A stretch of DNA of 64,000 nucleotides from Mycolicibacterium komossense (GTDB lineage Bacteria > Actinomycetota > Actinomycetes > Mycobacteriales > Mycobacteriaceae), in contig NZ_JACKTY010000020.1 of assembly GCF_025822605.1 (NCBI RefSeq), positions 94,524-158,523 of the forward strand. The letters run 5' to 3'. A program made the translations under genes and the position numbers. The notes beneath the pieces are model-generated. The model searched no databases, was not told the DNA's origin, and saw only the letters and a list, made by a program, of their open reading frames with translations. Shown here piece by piece: positions 16,494 through 27,458 of this stretch (the stretch's first letter is position 1; each line of letters opens with the position of its first letter).

Positions 16494-16514
16494 TGTACCG
16501 TCTGACTACGTACG
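16494..16514. promoter_or_regulatory. Putative BlaI operator, site F
   Basis: TGTACCG-N6-TACGTA-CG fits the 21-bp pattern, with TCTGAC in the spacer like TCTTGC in site B. A TATACG at 16524-16529 may be the -10 box of the small secreted-protein gene at 16581. Confidence 0.48.
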
Positions 16515-16580
16515 TACCACCCCTATACGCGGTACGGCGAAACATACACTGGGCTCTAAGCAAAACGGGGCGCAATCGAG

Positions 16581-16877
16581 ATGAGGACCATGAACGCAGC
16601 CGGGCGCATCGTCGTGACGAGTCTCGTCGCGCTGGCCTTCTGGATATCAGGAGCGGGGATCTCGGCCGCTCACCCGATGTCGTCAGGTTCTGTGACCCTG
16701 ACCGCGGCCGCAGCGGACACCAAGACCTCCGTTCTCACCGCAGGGGCCGCGGGCCTGGCGCTCGGAGGGGTCATTGCGTTCTGGCAATCGAGGAAGCAGC
16801 GGCAAAAGAACACCGTGTTCGACGAGGTACCGCCCGCCGATCCTCCAAAACCAGGCGACGAGAGCGCGCCACGGTGA
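16581..16877 (+). CDS. Small exported membrane protein, function unknown
   Basis: The 98-residue protein has a signal peptide (residues 9-30, cleavage near ISAAHP), a short outer segment of about 20 residues, a membrane helix at about 50-68 followed by the basic stop-transfer QSRKQRQK, and an acidic, proline-rich cytosolic tail. The layout is signal peptide plus type I membrane protein, like a small accessory or envelope subunit. I do not recognise a family. Site F lies 66 bp upstream, so it belongs to the BlaI-type regulon on position. An ATG at 16590 is an alternative start. Confidence 0.62.
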   Translation: MRTMNAAGRIVVTSLVALAFWISGAGISAAHPMSSGSVTLTAAAADTKTSVLTAGAAGLALGGVIAFWQSRKQRQKNTVFDEVPPADPPKPGDESAPR

Positions 16878-17047
16878 GACCCTTGCACTGACGACCACTC
16901 GCAGAAGCCGACGCGGTCCCCTGTCCTCGAAAAGCTCTGGCCAATAGGTGATCTGGTGGATCGGATCAGATCGGGCCCCGCTTCTTGGACACCACCGCCG
17001 ACGACGTTACTGGTCTGTGCATCCGAGCCACCCAGTAGTCTCGGGTG

Positions 17048-18121
17048 ATGCAGCTACCCGTCATGCCGCCGGTGTCGCCGATGTTGTCCAAGTCGGTGGC
17101 CGCGATACCTGTGGATCCCGGTGCACTGTCGTACGAACCGAAATGGGACGGCTTCCGGTCGATCTGCTTCCGCGACGGCGACGAGGTCGAATTGGGCAGC
17201 CGCAACGAACGCCCCATGACACGGTACTTCCCTGAACTGGTGGCGGCCATCAAAGCAGAGCTGCCGACTCGGTGTGTGATCGACGGCGAGATCGTCATCG
17301 CCACCGACACCGGGCTGGATTTCGAAGCGCTGCAACAACGCATCCACCCCGCCGATTCGCGGGTGCGGAAACTGGCCGAGCAGACTCCCGCGTCCTTCAT
17401 CGTGTTCGATCTGCTGGCGCTCGGCGACGACGACTACACCGGCAGGCCCTTCGCTCAACGCCGCGACGCGCTGATCTCTGCCCTGCAAGGGGCCGGGCAG
17501 TCGGTCCACCTCACGCCTGCCACCACTGATCCGGACACCGCCGGTCGATGGTTCGCGGAATTCGAGGGCGCCGGTCTCGACGGTGTGATCGCCAAGCCGC
17601 AGACCATCACCTACCAGCCGGACAAGCGGGTTATGTTCAAGGTCAAGCACCAGCGGACCGCGGACTGTGTGGTCGCCGGCTACCGGCTCCACAAATCCGG
17701 TCCCGACGCGATCGGCTCGCTGCTGCTGGGGCTCTACAGCGACGACGGCACGCTGGCTTCGGTCGGAGTGATCGGCGCCTTCCCCATGGCGAAACGACAC
17801 AGCCTCTTCAGCGAATTACAGCACCTGGTCACCTCTTTCGACGACCACCCGTGGAACTGGGCCGCGCATCTGGACGGCGAGCGGACGCCGCGCAAGAACG
17901 AAGGTTCGCGCTGGAGCGTCGGAAAGGACCTGTCGTTCGTTCCGCTGCGCCCCGAACTGGTGGTCGAGGTCCGCTATGACCACATGGAGGGGTCGCGGTT
18001 CCGGCACACCGCTCAGTTCAACCGCTGGCGCCCCGACCGCGATCCGCGGTCCTGCACTTACGCACAGCTAGAACAGCCGACGGCGTTCCGTCTCGCCGAT
18101 ATCGTCGCCGGCCTCGGCTAA
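17048..18121 (+). CDS. ligC: ATP-dependent DNA ligase LigC
   Basis: The 357-residue protein holds an adenylation domain (about 10-210) and an OB-fold domain (about 215-340) of the ATP-dependent ligase family. The AMP-accepting lysine is Lys32 in EPKWDG, and downstream motifs IDGEIV, FIVFDLLALG, DGVIAKP and FKVKHQ are in order. It seals nicks, probably in backup repair alongside LigD-type polymerases. In M. tuberculosis (Rv3731) I recall it directly next to the polD1 homologue; here they are split. A GTG at 17045 is an alternative start. It overlaps the convergent epimerase gene by 4 bp. Confidence 0.93.
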   Translation: MQLPVMPPVSPMLSKSVAAIPVDPGALSYEPKWDGFRSICFRDGDEVELGSRNERPMTRYFPELVAAIKAELPTRCVIDGEIVIATDTGLDFEALQQRIHPADSRVRKLAEQTPASFIVFDLLALGDDDYTGRPFAQRRDALISALQGAGQSVHLTPATTDPDTAGRWFAEFEGAGLDGVIAKPQTITYQPDKRVMFKVKHQRTADCVVAGYRLHKSGPDAIGSLLLGLYSDDGTLASVGVIGAFPMAKRHSLFSELQHLVTSFDDHPWNWAAHLDGERTPRKNEGSRWSVGKDLSFVPLRPELVVEVRYDHMEGSRFRHTAQFNRWRPDRDPRSCTYAQLEQPTAFRLADIVAGLG

Positions 18122-19107
18122 ATCCGGCCGACGCGCTGTAACCCCTCGACGGTATCGGCTACCGTCTCGTCCGGATCACGTTGAAAGACACCGAGGTCCC
18201 GCTCGCTGGGGGTGTCATCGGATTCCGGCATCTGGGTGTAATACTGCATCGCCGCGGAGTTGATCGGGGTCTCGAACGGCAACTGGTCGCCGATCACGTC
18301 GAACAAGGATCCGAGCGCACGCAGCGCGACATCCGGAACCGGAACCACCACCAGACGGCGGTCGGCGGCAGCGCCGATCGACGACGCGATTCGGCTTACC
18401 GTCACCCGTTGCCCGCCGGCCATGTAACGGCGCGGCCCCTTACCCGGCTCCAGCAGAGCGGTATGGATTGCGCCGAGGTCCCGCACGTCGACGACAATCC
18501 AGGCGGCGCTACGGCCGGGGACACCGTGCATCTTCACGGCGGCTTCCACCCCTTCGGCTGCCTCGCCGAACTGATCGCCGGCCGGTGGTCCCAGCACCAT
18601 GCCGGGGTAGGTGATGTTGACGGGCGCACCAGCATCCTGCAGACCCCGCGCGTACGCCTCCACCACGGCCTTGGACTTGCCGTAGCCGTCGGAGCCACCG
18701 ACCACGGGCAGATCGGCATGCAGCACCTCCAAGCCGGGGCGGAACAGCGCCGAGAAGCTCGACACATGGATGATCGGATCCAACTTCGCTGCAACGGCCC
18801 CACCCAGCACGTTGCGAGCGCCTTCGAGGTTGGTATGCAGCATCTCGTCGGCGCGCGATGGATCTGTGGAAACCATTGCGGCACAATGGATGACGGCGTC
18901 ACAGCCGGCCAGTGCCGCGGCGGTCGCCTCCGAGTCCGCGATATCGCCGACGACGTGGTCGCTGATATCGACGCCGATCTGCTCCGCACTGGTGCCCAGG
19001 CGGGCCGGGCTGCGTACCAGGAACCTGACCTGGTGGCCCGCATCCTGCGCGGCCTTGGCCGTCCATGCCCCGACGAAACCGGTGCCGCCGGTGACCAGAA
19101 CCTTCAT
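18118..19107 (-). CDS. NAD(P)-dependent epimerase/dehydratase family protein (extended SDR)
   Basis: The 329-residue protein starts [13 protein letters not shown], the classic extended-SDR nucleotide-binding motif, and has the catalytic Tyr-Gly-Lys-Ser-Lys pattern (YGKSKAVVE, about 147-151). The substrate is unknown; relatives act on sugar nucleotides, flavonoids or steroids. I set the start at ATG 19107 because it overlaps the stop of the upstream alpha-amylase gene in an ATGA, showing translational coupling. The two genes form a minus-strand operon. Confidence 0.87.
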   Translation of the reverse strand: MKVLVTGGTGFVGAWTAKAAQDAGHQVRFLVRSPARLGTSAEQIGVDISDHVVGDIADSEATAAALAGCDAVIHCAAMVSTDPSRADEMLHTNLEGARNVLGGAVAAKLDPIIHVSSFSALFRPGLEVLHADLPVVGGSDGYGKSKAVVEAYARGLQDAGAPVNITYPGMVLGPPAGDQFGEAAEGVEAAVKMHGVPGRSAAWIVVDVRDLGAIHTALLEPGKGPRRYMAGGQRVTVSRIASSIGAAADRRLVVVPVPDVALRALGSLFDVIGDQLPFETPINSAAMQYYTQMPESDDTPSERDLGVFQRDPDETVADTVEGLQRVGRI

Positions 19108-20468
19108 GGGGCCCAAGGTAGTGCATCACTGGGCCGGTCCGGTCGGACATTTGAAAACTGCCACCCCCACGCACCCAGCTCGATCCCCCACTCGCCCCAC
19201 GGCGCGGACACCCGGCCCGCCGCAGGCCCGTCACTGAGGTTCACCACGACCGACCAGCGCCGCTCCCCTTCCCAGCACCAGGCCAGCAGCGGTGGCACAG
19301 CGTCGCACAACGTCCACTGTCCGCTTCGAAACGAACTGTCGTGCAACATCATCAGCAACGATCGATAGAACGAGGCCAGGTCGTCGTCGATCTCCTCACG
19401 AGGACCGCGACCCAGAAAGACCGGCACGTGAATTTTGCGGCCCTCCAGCTGTCCGTGATGGACCAGTCGGGCTCCCGTCTGCGTCAGCGTCGCCACGGCG
19501 ACGGCCCGTTGCCGGGCCGGATCAGCGATGGCAGCCAGGCGTGGCTCGTCGTGGTTCTCCGCGAACCGCACCAGCCGTTCCTGATAGGCCGGATCGGACG
19601 ACAGGTGTGCCCGGACCCCCGCGGCGTCGCCGTCCATTAGGCGGTCGTAGAGCTTCTTGTCGTAGCAGAAGTCGAAACCCTGCTCCTGCAAGGCATGTTC
19701 GGTGTCCCAGTAGGCCTCGGCGATGAAGCCGAACCCCGGGTGAGTAGCCCGAACGGCGCCGATGATCGTTGGCCAGTACTCCTGATCGGGAGCGGCGCCG
19801 ACGCGATCGCCCCAGGTGCGGGCGAAGACCTCGTTGATGGTGAGCATGGCCATATCGCAGCGGACGCCATCGCATTGGCCGGCAATGTCGCACAGGGTCT
19901 GCGCCATCGCATCGCGCAGCGTGGCCGAGAAGGCGTTGAGCTGCACAACATCTGCCCATGCCGGGAAGTAGGGATCCTTGCCCTTGGCCGGCACCGCACC
20001 GTCCATCACGAAGTACTCGGGGTGCGTGGCTGTCCATGGGTGGTCGGGGGCGACGTGATTGGGCACGAAGTCGAGGAGCAGGGCGAGCCCCCGGGCGGCC
20101 AGCTCCGACCGTGCCACGGCCAGACCATCGCGACCACCGAGGTGGGCATCGACGACGTAGTCGCGGATGCAGTAGGCGGATCCGACGACGTCGTCGGGAC
20201 TCCAGTCCGGCAACACCGCCTGGAAGGTCTCGACCAGATCGGGGTCTTGCAGGGCGATGGCTGCACCGCCCGGACTGCGCTCCCACACCCCCATCAGCCA
20301 CACCGCGTCGAACCCGGCGTCGGCGATGGTGTCCCAATACTGTTCGGGCACGGACGACAGGTCAACGGATGTACCCGCAGTGGCGCGCAGGTCCGCCAGC
20401 CAGGGCCAGGTATTGATCTCGTAGATCAGCGGGTGGCGAGCCGAGGCCCATCGACTTGGCGTGCGCAT
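19104..20468 (-). CDS. Alpha-amylase family (GH13) glycoside hydrolase
   Basis: The 454-residue protein has the GH13 barrel: [12 protein letters not shown] (region I), GVRCDMAM with nucleophile Asp205 (region II), FIAEAYW with acid/base Glu251 (region III) and FAENHDEP with His306-Asp307 (region IV). There is no signal peptide, so it acts in the cytosol on alpha-glucans, trehalose-type sugars or as a transglycosidase. The last residues couple to the epimerase through ATGA. It is divergent from gluQ, the starts being only 17 bp apart. The exact substrate cannot be read from sequence. Confidence 0.85.
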   Translation of the reverse strand: MRTPSRWASARHPLIYEINTWPWLADLRATAGTSVDLSSVPEQYWDTIADAGFDAVWLMGVWERSPGGAAIALQDPDLVETFQAVLPDWSPDDVVGSAYCIRDYVVDAHLGGRDGLAVARSELAARGLALLLDFVPNHVAPDHPWTATHPEYFVMDGAVPAKGKDPYFPAWADVVQLNAFSATLRDAMAQTLCDIAGQCDGVRCDMAMLTINEVFARTWGDRVGAAPDQEYWPTIIGAVRATHPGFGFIAEAYWDTEHALQEQGFDFCYDKKLYDRLMDGDAAGVRAHLSSDPAYQERLVRFAENHDEPRLAAIADPARQRAVAVATLTQTGARLVHHGQLEGRKIHVPVFLGRGPREEIDDDLASFYRSLLMMLHDSSFRSGQWTLCDAVPPLLAWCWEGERRWSVVVNLSDGPAAGRVSAPWGEWGIELGAWGWQFSNVRPDRPSDALPWAP

Positions 20469-20485
20469 GCATTAGATTCTCCGAC

Positions 20486-21373
20486 GTGACCCGCACCGCC
20501 GGCGCGGGCAGGTTCGCTCCCAGCCCGTCGGCCGATCTGCACATCGGCAATCTGCGCACCGCCGTGCTGGCCTGGCTGTTCGCCCGCTCGACCGGCCGGC
20601 GCTTTCTGCTGCGAGTCGAGGACCTCGACGACCGGTCATCCAGCGATACCGCCACCCGACAGCTCGCCGACCTGACCGCGATTGGCCTGGCGTGGGACGA
20701 GCCGCCGGAGTTTCAGCATCAGCACGTCCACCGCTACGAGTCCGTGGTCGACGAGCTGAGCAGCCGGGGCCTGACCTACGAATGTTATTGCAGCAGAAAA
20801 GATATCCTGCAGGCACCACGGGCACCGCATGCGCCGGAGGGCGCCTACCCGAGGACCTGCCGCGACCTCACCGATACCGCGAGGGACCAGCGGCGTGCGG
20901 GGGGTAGACCACCCGCCCTGCGACTGCGGTCCGACACCCACGAGTACTCCGTGATCGATCTGCTGCACGGTGAGTACACCGGCGTGGTCGACGATTTCGT
21001 CCTGCGGCGCGGCGACGGGGTGGCCGCCTACAACCTGGCCGTCGTCGTCGACGACGCGGCACAAGGCATCGACCAGGTGGTGCGCGGCGACGATCTGCTG
21101 TCCTCCTCGCCGCGACAGGCATACCTGGGGACGCTGCTGGGCTACCCGACGCCCGTGTATGCGCATGTGCCCCTGGTGCTCAACACTGCGGGCAAGCGGC
21201 TGGCGAAACGCGATGGCGCAGTATCACTTTCCGATATCGGACGGGCTACTGCGATGGCCGAGATCGCGGCGTCGCTCGGGTTCACCGCGACGAACCCCGG
21301 CGGCATGCTCGACGAATTCGACCCGGCGCGGCTGCCTCGCCTGCCCTGGATCTACGAGCCGGTCAGACAGTGA
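20486..21373 (+). CDS. gluQ: Glutamyl-Q tRNA(Asp) synthetase
   Basis: The 295-residue protein is a truncated glutamyl-tRNA synthetase lacking the anticodon-binding domain. It shows [19 protein letters not shown] (HIGH signature), a Cys-Tyr-Cys...Tyr-Pro-x-x-Cys zinc site (YECYCSRKD and AYPRTCRD) and KRLAKRDGA (KMSKS variant). GluQ charges glutamate onto the queuosine base at position 34 of tRNA(Asp), so it needs queuosine made or salvaged in the cell; tgt lies 4 kb downstream. I chose GTG 20486 because [15 protein letters not shown] is the family N-terminus; the longer start at 20456 adds nothing recognisable. Confidence 0.9.
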   Translation: MTRTAGAGRFAPSPSADLHIGNLRTAVLAWLFARSTGRRFLLRVEDLDDRSSSDTATRQLADLTAIGLAWDEPPEFQHQHVHRYESVVDELSSRGLTYECYCSRKDILQAPRAPHAPEGAYPRTCRDLTDTARDQRRAGGRPPALRLRSDTHEYSVIDLLHGEYTGVVDDFVLRRGDGVAAYNLAVVVDDAAQGIDQVVRGDDLLSSSPRQAYLGTLLGYPTPVYAHVPLVLNTAGKRLAKRDGAVSLSDIGRATAMAEIAASLGFTATNPGGMLDEFDPARLPRLPWIYEPVRQ

Positions 21374-22592
21374 CATCCAGCGATGACAGCCCTCGCAAGG
21401 TGACATTCGGTTTGTAGACAGGTTCACTGCCGAGGCGGGCCTGCGGGAAGCGGGCGGTCAGCGCCGTGAACGCGATCCTGGCTTCAAGGCGGGCCAGCGG
21501 AGCACCCAGGCAGAAGTGCGCCCCGTGCCCGAACCCGAGGTGGCGGAGGTTGGCCCGCTCTGGGTCGAAGACGTCCGCCTCGGCATATATCGCCGGATCC
21601 CGTTGCGCCGCAGCAAGAAGCAACATCATGTTGTCCCCCTTGGGCACGGTGGTACCGCCGATGGTCAACTCTTCGGCAGCGACCCGGCCGGCCAACTGCA
21701 CCGGCGGGTCATAACGCAGGGTCTCCTCGACGATGGCCGCCGCACGCTGCGGGTCCGCCGCCAGCGCCGTCCAGTGCCGGCGGTTCTGCAGCATCGCCAG
21801 AATGCCGTTCGCGATCAGGTTGACCGTGGTCTCGTGCCCGGCGATCAGCAGCAGATTACAGGTCGCGACTATCTCCTCCTCGGTGAGCTGGTCGCCGTCC
21901 TCCTCGGCGGCGATCAAGCCCGAGATCAGATCGTCCCGCGGATCGCTGCGTCGCCGGTCGATGAGGCCGCGCAGGTACTCACGCAGCCACTTTCCCGCCT
22001 TCAGCCGTTCCTCGAAGCCGGCAGGCAGCTCACCGGTGAAGGTGACAAACGGATCCAACGACTGGGCCAGCAGCGCGGACGCCCGACCGAACTCGGGTTC
22101 GTCCTCGATCGGTACCCCGAGCAGCCGGCAGATCACCGCAACCGGCAGCGGGTACGCCAGGTCGGTGATCACATCGAACCGGCCGGCCGCCGCGATGTCA
22201 TCGAGCATCGCCTCCACCAGCGTGGCGACCTCACCTTCGAGAGCCTTGATCACCCTGGGCGCGAACGCTTTCTGGGCCAGCTTGCGCAACCGGGTGTGGT
22301 CCGGCGGGTCGAGAAACAGAAAGCCCGGCTGGCCGAAGGGGCGAGCAGGTTCGCCTGCCGCGATCGCTCGCTGGGCGACAGTGGACTTCAACCGGTCGCT
22401 GGCCGAGGACGGATGCCGGAACACCTCGTCACAGTCGGCGTAGCGGGAGAAGACCACCAGGTTCCCGTCGGGGAACACCAGCGGCCCGCGGGCGCGGATA
22501 TCGTCGTACAGCGGGTACGGGTTGGCGCGATTGGCTGGATCCAGCAGCCGCAACAGCAGCCCCTGCGGTTCGGCGAGGCCAGAAGCAGTCAC
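21363..22592 (-). CDS. Cytochrome P450
   Basis: The 409-residue soluble P450 has the I-helix AGHETT, the ExxR motif ETLRYDPP and the heme ligand Cys361 in [12 protein letters not shown]. It needs external ferredoxin and reductase, not encoded nearby. Length and motifs fit bacterial class I P450s of the CYP107/CYP140 type; the substrate is unknown. Its 3' end overlaps the convergent gluQ by 11 bp, and a GGDEF-EAL gene ends 36 bp upstream of its start on the same strand. Confidence 0.92.
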   Translation of the reverse strand: MTASGLAEPQGLLLRLLDPANRANPYPLYDDIRARGPLVFPDGNLVVFSRYADCDEVFRHPSSASDRLKSTVAQRAIAAGEPARPFGQPGFLFLDPPDHTRLRKLAQKAFAPRVIKALEGEVATLVEAMLDDIAAAGRFDVITDLAYPLPVAVICRLLGVPIEDEPEFGRASALLAQSLDPFVTFTGELPAGFEERLKAGKWLREYLRGLIDRRRSDPRDDLISGLIAAEEDGDQLTEEEIVATCNLLLIAGHETTVNLIANGILAMLQNRRHWTALAADPQRAAAIVEETLRYDPPVQLAGRVAAEELTIGGTTVPKGDNMMLLLAAAQRDPAIYAEADVFDPERANLRHLGFGHGAHFCLGAPLARLEARIAFTALTARFPQARLGSEPVYKPNVTLRGLSSLDVTV

Positions 22593-22628
22593 CCTGTCGA
22601 TTGTGCACGCATGACGCAGTGCGCAGGC

Positions 22629-24812
22629 TCACCTGCCGATCAGCTGCGGGATCTCCGAGGCAGCGGCGGGCCTCCCGAAGTAGTAGCCCTGCCCGATATC
22701 GCAACCGTGCTCACGCAACCACACGGCGGTCTCGGCGCCCTCAACGCCCTCAGCCACCACGCTGATGTCCAGGTCACGGGCGAGGTCGATTACCGCACGG
22801 ACCACCGCCGCGGCCCGCGCATCCCTGGTTACCGATTTGATGAAGTGCCGGTCCAGTTTGACCTCGTCGATGGGCAGATCGCGGAGATAGGACAGCGCCG
22901 AATAGCCACTGCCGAAGTCGTCGATCGCGACACGAATGCCATGGCGGCGCAGCCGGTGTAGTACAGCGGTCACCCGGCTGACCTCGTCGAGGGCCAGGTC
23001 TTCGGTCACCTCGAGAGTCAACATCTCCGGCGCAAGACCATGTTCGTCCAGCGCGTCGCGCAGTGCGTCGGGTAGGCGCTCATCGCGTAACAACGGCGCG
23101 AACAGATTGACCGCAACTCGCGGGTGCAGCCCCGACGAGGCCCAACGCGCCGCGTCGTCGAAGACTCTCTCCAACACCAGCTCGGTCACCGGCCGCATCA
23201 GGCCGTGCTGGCGCACCAGCGCCATGAAGCTATCCGGCCGCAGCTCGCCCAACTGCGGGTGCGGCCATCGCAGCAGCGCCTCCAGCCCGACGATTCGGTT
23301 GGTGCTCAACTCCAACTTCGGCTGGTAAACCACGTCAAGGCCGCGTTCGTCGACGGCGCGGCGCAACTCGCCCAGTAGGCGAACCTGCGCGACACCGTCG
23401 GACAGCTGCCTGTCGGCGCTGTCCACCTGATAGGCCACATCGGGTTCTAACAAAGTCATTTCCGAGCTGAACGTGTGCAACCCCGTCAACCGTGAGCGCT
23501 TCGCGGCGTACATCGCGATGTCGGCGCGGTTGACCAAGGTCTCCGGCGCCAGCTCGGGCTCGGCTGACGAAGCGACCGCCATGCCGACGCTCGGGCGCAT
23601 CAGCATGCTCTCCCCGTCGATGACGAACGGCTCTGCGAACGCCGCGACGATGCGCTCGGCAACCATGTGGGCGTGGTCGGCCGGGCCTTCCAAGAGCAGG
23701 ATGAACTCGTCGCCGCCCAGCCGTGCGACGGTGTCACCCGTCCGCACGCATGCGCTGATGCGCTTGCCGACGAGAACCAGAACGGTGTCCGCGGTCGGGT
23801 GCCCCAGGCTGTCGTTGACAAGTTTGAAATCGTCGAGATCAAGCGAGACAACCGTCACCGACCTATCGTCGTGGCGGTCCAGCATCATCGCGTGCGCCAG
23901 CCGGTCGAAGAACAGGGTGCGATTGGCCAGGCCGGTCAACGGATCCCGCAGCGCCTGTTCCGCCGCCGCGGCCAGCAATCGCCGATTTTCCCTGGCTGTG
24001 AGCACTTGTCGTAGACAGACCGCGACAACGACTAGTGGGACCAGAACTCGCTCCAGCCCCGACATGATCAGCGCTGGCCCAACAGTGCCCGCCAACAGCA
24101 GCGGCACATATGGCAGCCACAGCGACGAATCCAACGGAAGCGCCGCAGCAGGCCGTGGAGGGGGTGCGGGCCGCCGGCTCAGTATTGCTGCACCGGCGAA
24201 AGCGATCAGCGCCGCCGCAAAACCGATATCGGCCATGGAGCCGATCTGGTAGCCGGCCTCAGCTACGTGAAGGGCGTAGGCGTTGTGGGTGACGGTCAGC
24301 AACCCGAGCGCGGCGACAAGCAACCACAACACCCGTCGATCGCGGACATCTGCGCGGACGAGCGCCAGAAGGGCGATGGTCAGGGCAACCAGGTCCCCGA
24401 TCTGGAAGAGCATCGTCACGACAACTGCTGTGTTCAGCCCCACGAAACTGTCGTAAACCCGGTGCAGTGCCGTCACCCACAAGAGCAACGACAAGCAGAG
24501 CACCGTCGTGGTGGCATCGAGCGCAAAACGCAGCCGTCGCTGCCCTGTCCGTTTGGCCGGAAACAGCGCCATTGCCAGCACAGTCGACGCGCTGAATGCG
24601 AGATAGAGGTAATCCACCGGCCGCGGAAATCGCTCGGGTTCGGACAGTCGGACTTGACCAATCCGGATCACGTCGGCAACGGCCCAGGCTGCCAGGCCGA
24701 AAGCCAAGATCCCCCACGCTGTGCGTCGGAGCCCGAGAGCAGATCGAGCCGCGGCCAGCGCACAGATCAGCGCGAACACAGCCAATGCCAGCAGAGTGAG
24801 GTTCTTGGCCAT
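22629..24812 (-). CDS. Membrane-bound diguanylate cyclase/phosphodiesterase (GGDEF-EAL)
   Basis: The 727-residue protein has about eight to nine membrane helices (1-280, a MASE-like sensor), a GGDEF domain (about 290-445) with an intact RLGGDEF, and an EAL domain (about 475-720) with EALLRW, the VTED, DDFGSGYSAL and KLDRHFI motifs, and EGVE near the end. It could make and degrade c-di-GMP. Mycobacteria usually carry one or two such dual proteins, so this may be the main c-di-GMP enzyme. No regulator is adjacent. Confidence 0.92.
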   Translation of the reverse strand: MAKNLTLLALAVFALICALAAARSALGLRRTAWGILAFGLAAWAVADVIRIGQVRLSEPERFPRPVDYLYLAFSASTVLAMALFPAKRTGQRRLRFALDATTTVLCLSLLLWVTALHRVYDSFVGLNTAVVVTMLFQIGDLVALTIALLALVRADVRDRRVLWLLVAALGLLTVTHNAYALHVAEAGYQIGSMADIGFAAALIAFAGAAILSRRPAPPPRPAAALPLDSSLWLPYVPLLLAGTVGPALIMSGLERVLVPLVVVAVCLRQVLTARENRRLLAAAAEQALRDPLTGLANRTLFFDRLAHAMMLDRHDDRSVTVVSLDLDDFKLVNDSLGHPTADTVLVLVGKRISACVRTGDTVARLGGDEFILLLEGPADHAHMVAERIVAAFAEPFVIDGESMLMRPSVGMAVASSAEPELAPETLVNRADIAMYAAKRSRLTGLHTFSSEMTLLEPDVAYQVDSADRQLSDGVAQVRLLGELRRAVDERGLDVVYQPKLELSTNRIVGLEALLRWPHPQLGELRPDSFMALVRQHGLMRPVTELVLERVFDDAARWASSGLHPRVAVNLFAPLLRDERLPDALRDALDEHGLAPEMLTLEVTEDLALDEVSRVTAVLHRLRRHGIRVAIDDFGSGYSALSYLRDLPIDEVKLDRHFIKSVTRDARAAAVVRAVIDLARDLDISVVAEGVEGAETAVWLREHGCDIGQGYYFGRPAAASEIPQLIGR

Positions 24813-25075
24813 ACCTCACATGACCTCGCCGCCCCATTCGGAGAAAAGCGGGAAAGCTACGGCGGCGCCGAGGCGCATCGCCAGTGCTCCAGCAAGATCG
24901 ACAGCGCGCAATCGTCCGCAATTTCGCATGGCGCGCCCCGATCCCCGCGCCTGAAATTCTCGCGGCAAGTAGCGAGATTGGACCAGAAAATACCGCCGCC
25001 AGTCTAAGCGCTCCCCGTGTCCTGGCGCGGATTTACGAGCACAGGTATTACGGGCGAAAAGTTCCTCCGGCCCCG

Positions 25076-26314
<1,239 letters not shown>

Positions 26315-26376
26315 TCAACCGGACCTCGTACAGATTTCCGGCACGGGGCCCGGCCCGCGGCCGCTACATTCGTGCG

Positions 26377-26814
26377 GTGGAGAAGTCAGTGTGGTTCACC
26401 GGGGCTGTGCTGATCGTCGGTATCGCCGCAGGCTGCTCATCGCCGCCGCAACAGCAGAGGCAACCCGGAGCGTTGGTGCCCGGCACCGCCGAGGTGACCA
26501 TCAACGACCAGAAGCTGGGTAGCTTCCAGTCGGTGGACTGCACGCCGGCCGGCCACACCATGACGATCACCGCCGGCAATACCAACTCCGGCACCACGGT
26601 GGTGGTCTCGAACGGCGACAAACAGACCGTCACGGCCGTCACCATCACCGACCTGGGCGGCTTCACCGGCAGCTACACCCAGGGGTTGGCCGGTGACGCC
26701 GCAGTGAGCATGACCGGGGCGACCTATTCGATCACCGGCACCGCCGACGGTTTCAACACCGACAACCCCAGCTTCCGTAGCAACAGCACCTTCGCCATCA
26801 AGGTGGCTTGTTAG
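26377..26814 (+). CDS. LpqH-family (19-kDa antigen type) lipoprotein
   Basis: The 145-residue protein starts at GTG 26377 with a lipoprotein signal and lipobox GIAAGC (Cys20), then a proline/glutamine-rich linker and a beta-rich domain. It has the LpqH pattern: a first Cys in SVDC (about 55), a GNTNSGTTV segment, and a C-terminal Cys in IKVAC, probably joined as a disulfide. LpqH-type proteins are abundant glycosylated surface lipoproteins. It is the first of two related genes in tandem. It is not in the position of lpqH (Rv3763) in M. tuberculosis. Confidence 0.82.
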   Translation: MEKSVWFTGAVLIVGIAAGCSSPPQQQRQPGALVPGTAEVTINDQKLGSFQSVDCTPAGHTMTITAGNTNSGTTVVVSNGDKQTVTAVTITDLGGFTGSYTQGLAGDAAVSMTGATYSITGTADGFNTDNPSFRSNSTFAIKVAC

Positions 26815-26930
26815 GCCGGACCGGCGTACCTGATGATTCCGCCATTCGCCGGACCTCCTCCCGAGGGCGATCCATACTGCAAGGCAGGTCCGCCGACGCC
26901 GACGGATCACAACATCAAAGGAGGACCGTT

Positions 26931-27458
26931 GTGAAGCGTGCTCTGATAGTCGCCGTCGGTAGTGCGGCGGTTGTGGTCGGGGGCTTGGCCGGCTGTTCCA
27001 GCAATAAATCCGCCTCGGAGAACGCCAGCTCGGCGACCGAGACCGCAAAGACCGCGGCGAGTTCCGCGACGAGCGCCGTGACGTCCGCGACGGACGCCGC
27101 CAAGGGCAACCCGCCGCCCGGAGCGGCCACTCTCAGCATCGACGGCGCCGCCCAGAATGTGGACGGCACCGTGGTGTGCACCAACCTCGGTGGCAACATC
27201 CAGATCGCCATCGGCAACACGACGGGTGGCCTCGGCGCACAGCTCTCCGATGCTGATCCGCCGGAGGTCAAGCAGGTCGGTCTCGGCAACGTCGGTGGCG
27301 TCGTGCTCGGTTACACCCCCGGCGTCCCTGGCGGCGAAGCGTCGGCCACCAAGGACGGCAACACCTACAAGATCACCGGCAAGGCGACCGGCATGGACAC
27401 CGCCAACCCCACGGCGATGGTCACCAAGTCTTTCGACATCGCGATCACCTGCCCGTAA
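26931..27458 (+). CDS. LpqH-family (19-kDa antigen type) lipoprotein
   Basis: From GTG 26931, preceded by a near-perfect AAAGGAGG, the 175-residue protein has lipobox GLAGC (Cys22), a long Ser/Thr/Ala-rich linker (about 23-60) likely to be glycosylated, and the LpqH domain with VVCTNLGGNIQIAIGN and a terminal ITCP. It shares the fold pattern and both cysteines with the preceding lipoprotein, so the pair looks like a tandem duplication that has diverged strongly. The last 14 bp overlap the convergent NUDIX gene. Confidence 0.87.
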   Translation: MKRALIVAVGSAAVVVGGLAGCSSNKSASENASSATETAKTAASSATSAVTSATDAAKGNPPPGAATLSIDGAAQNVDGTVVCTNLGGNIQIAIGNTTGGLGAQLSDADPPEVKQVGLGNVGGVVLGYTPGVPGGEASATKDGNTYKITGKATGMDTANPTAMVTKSFDIAITCP

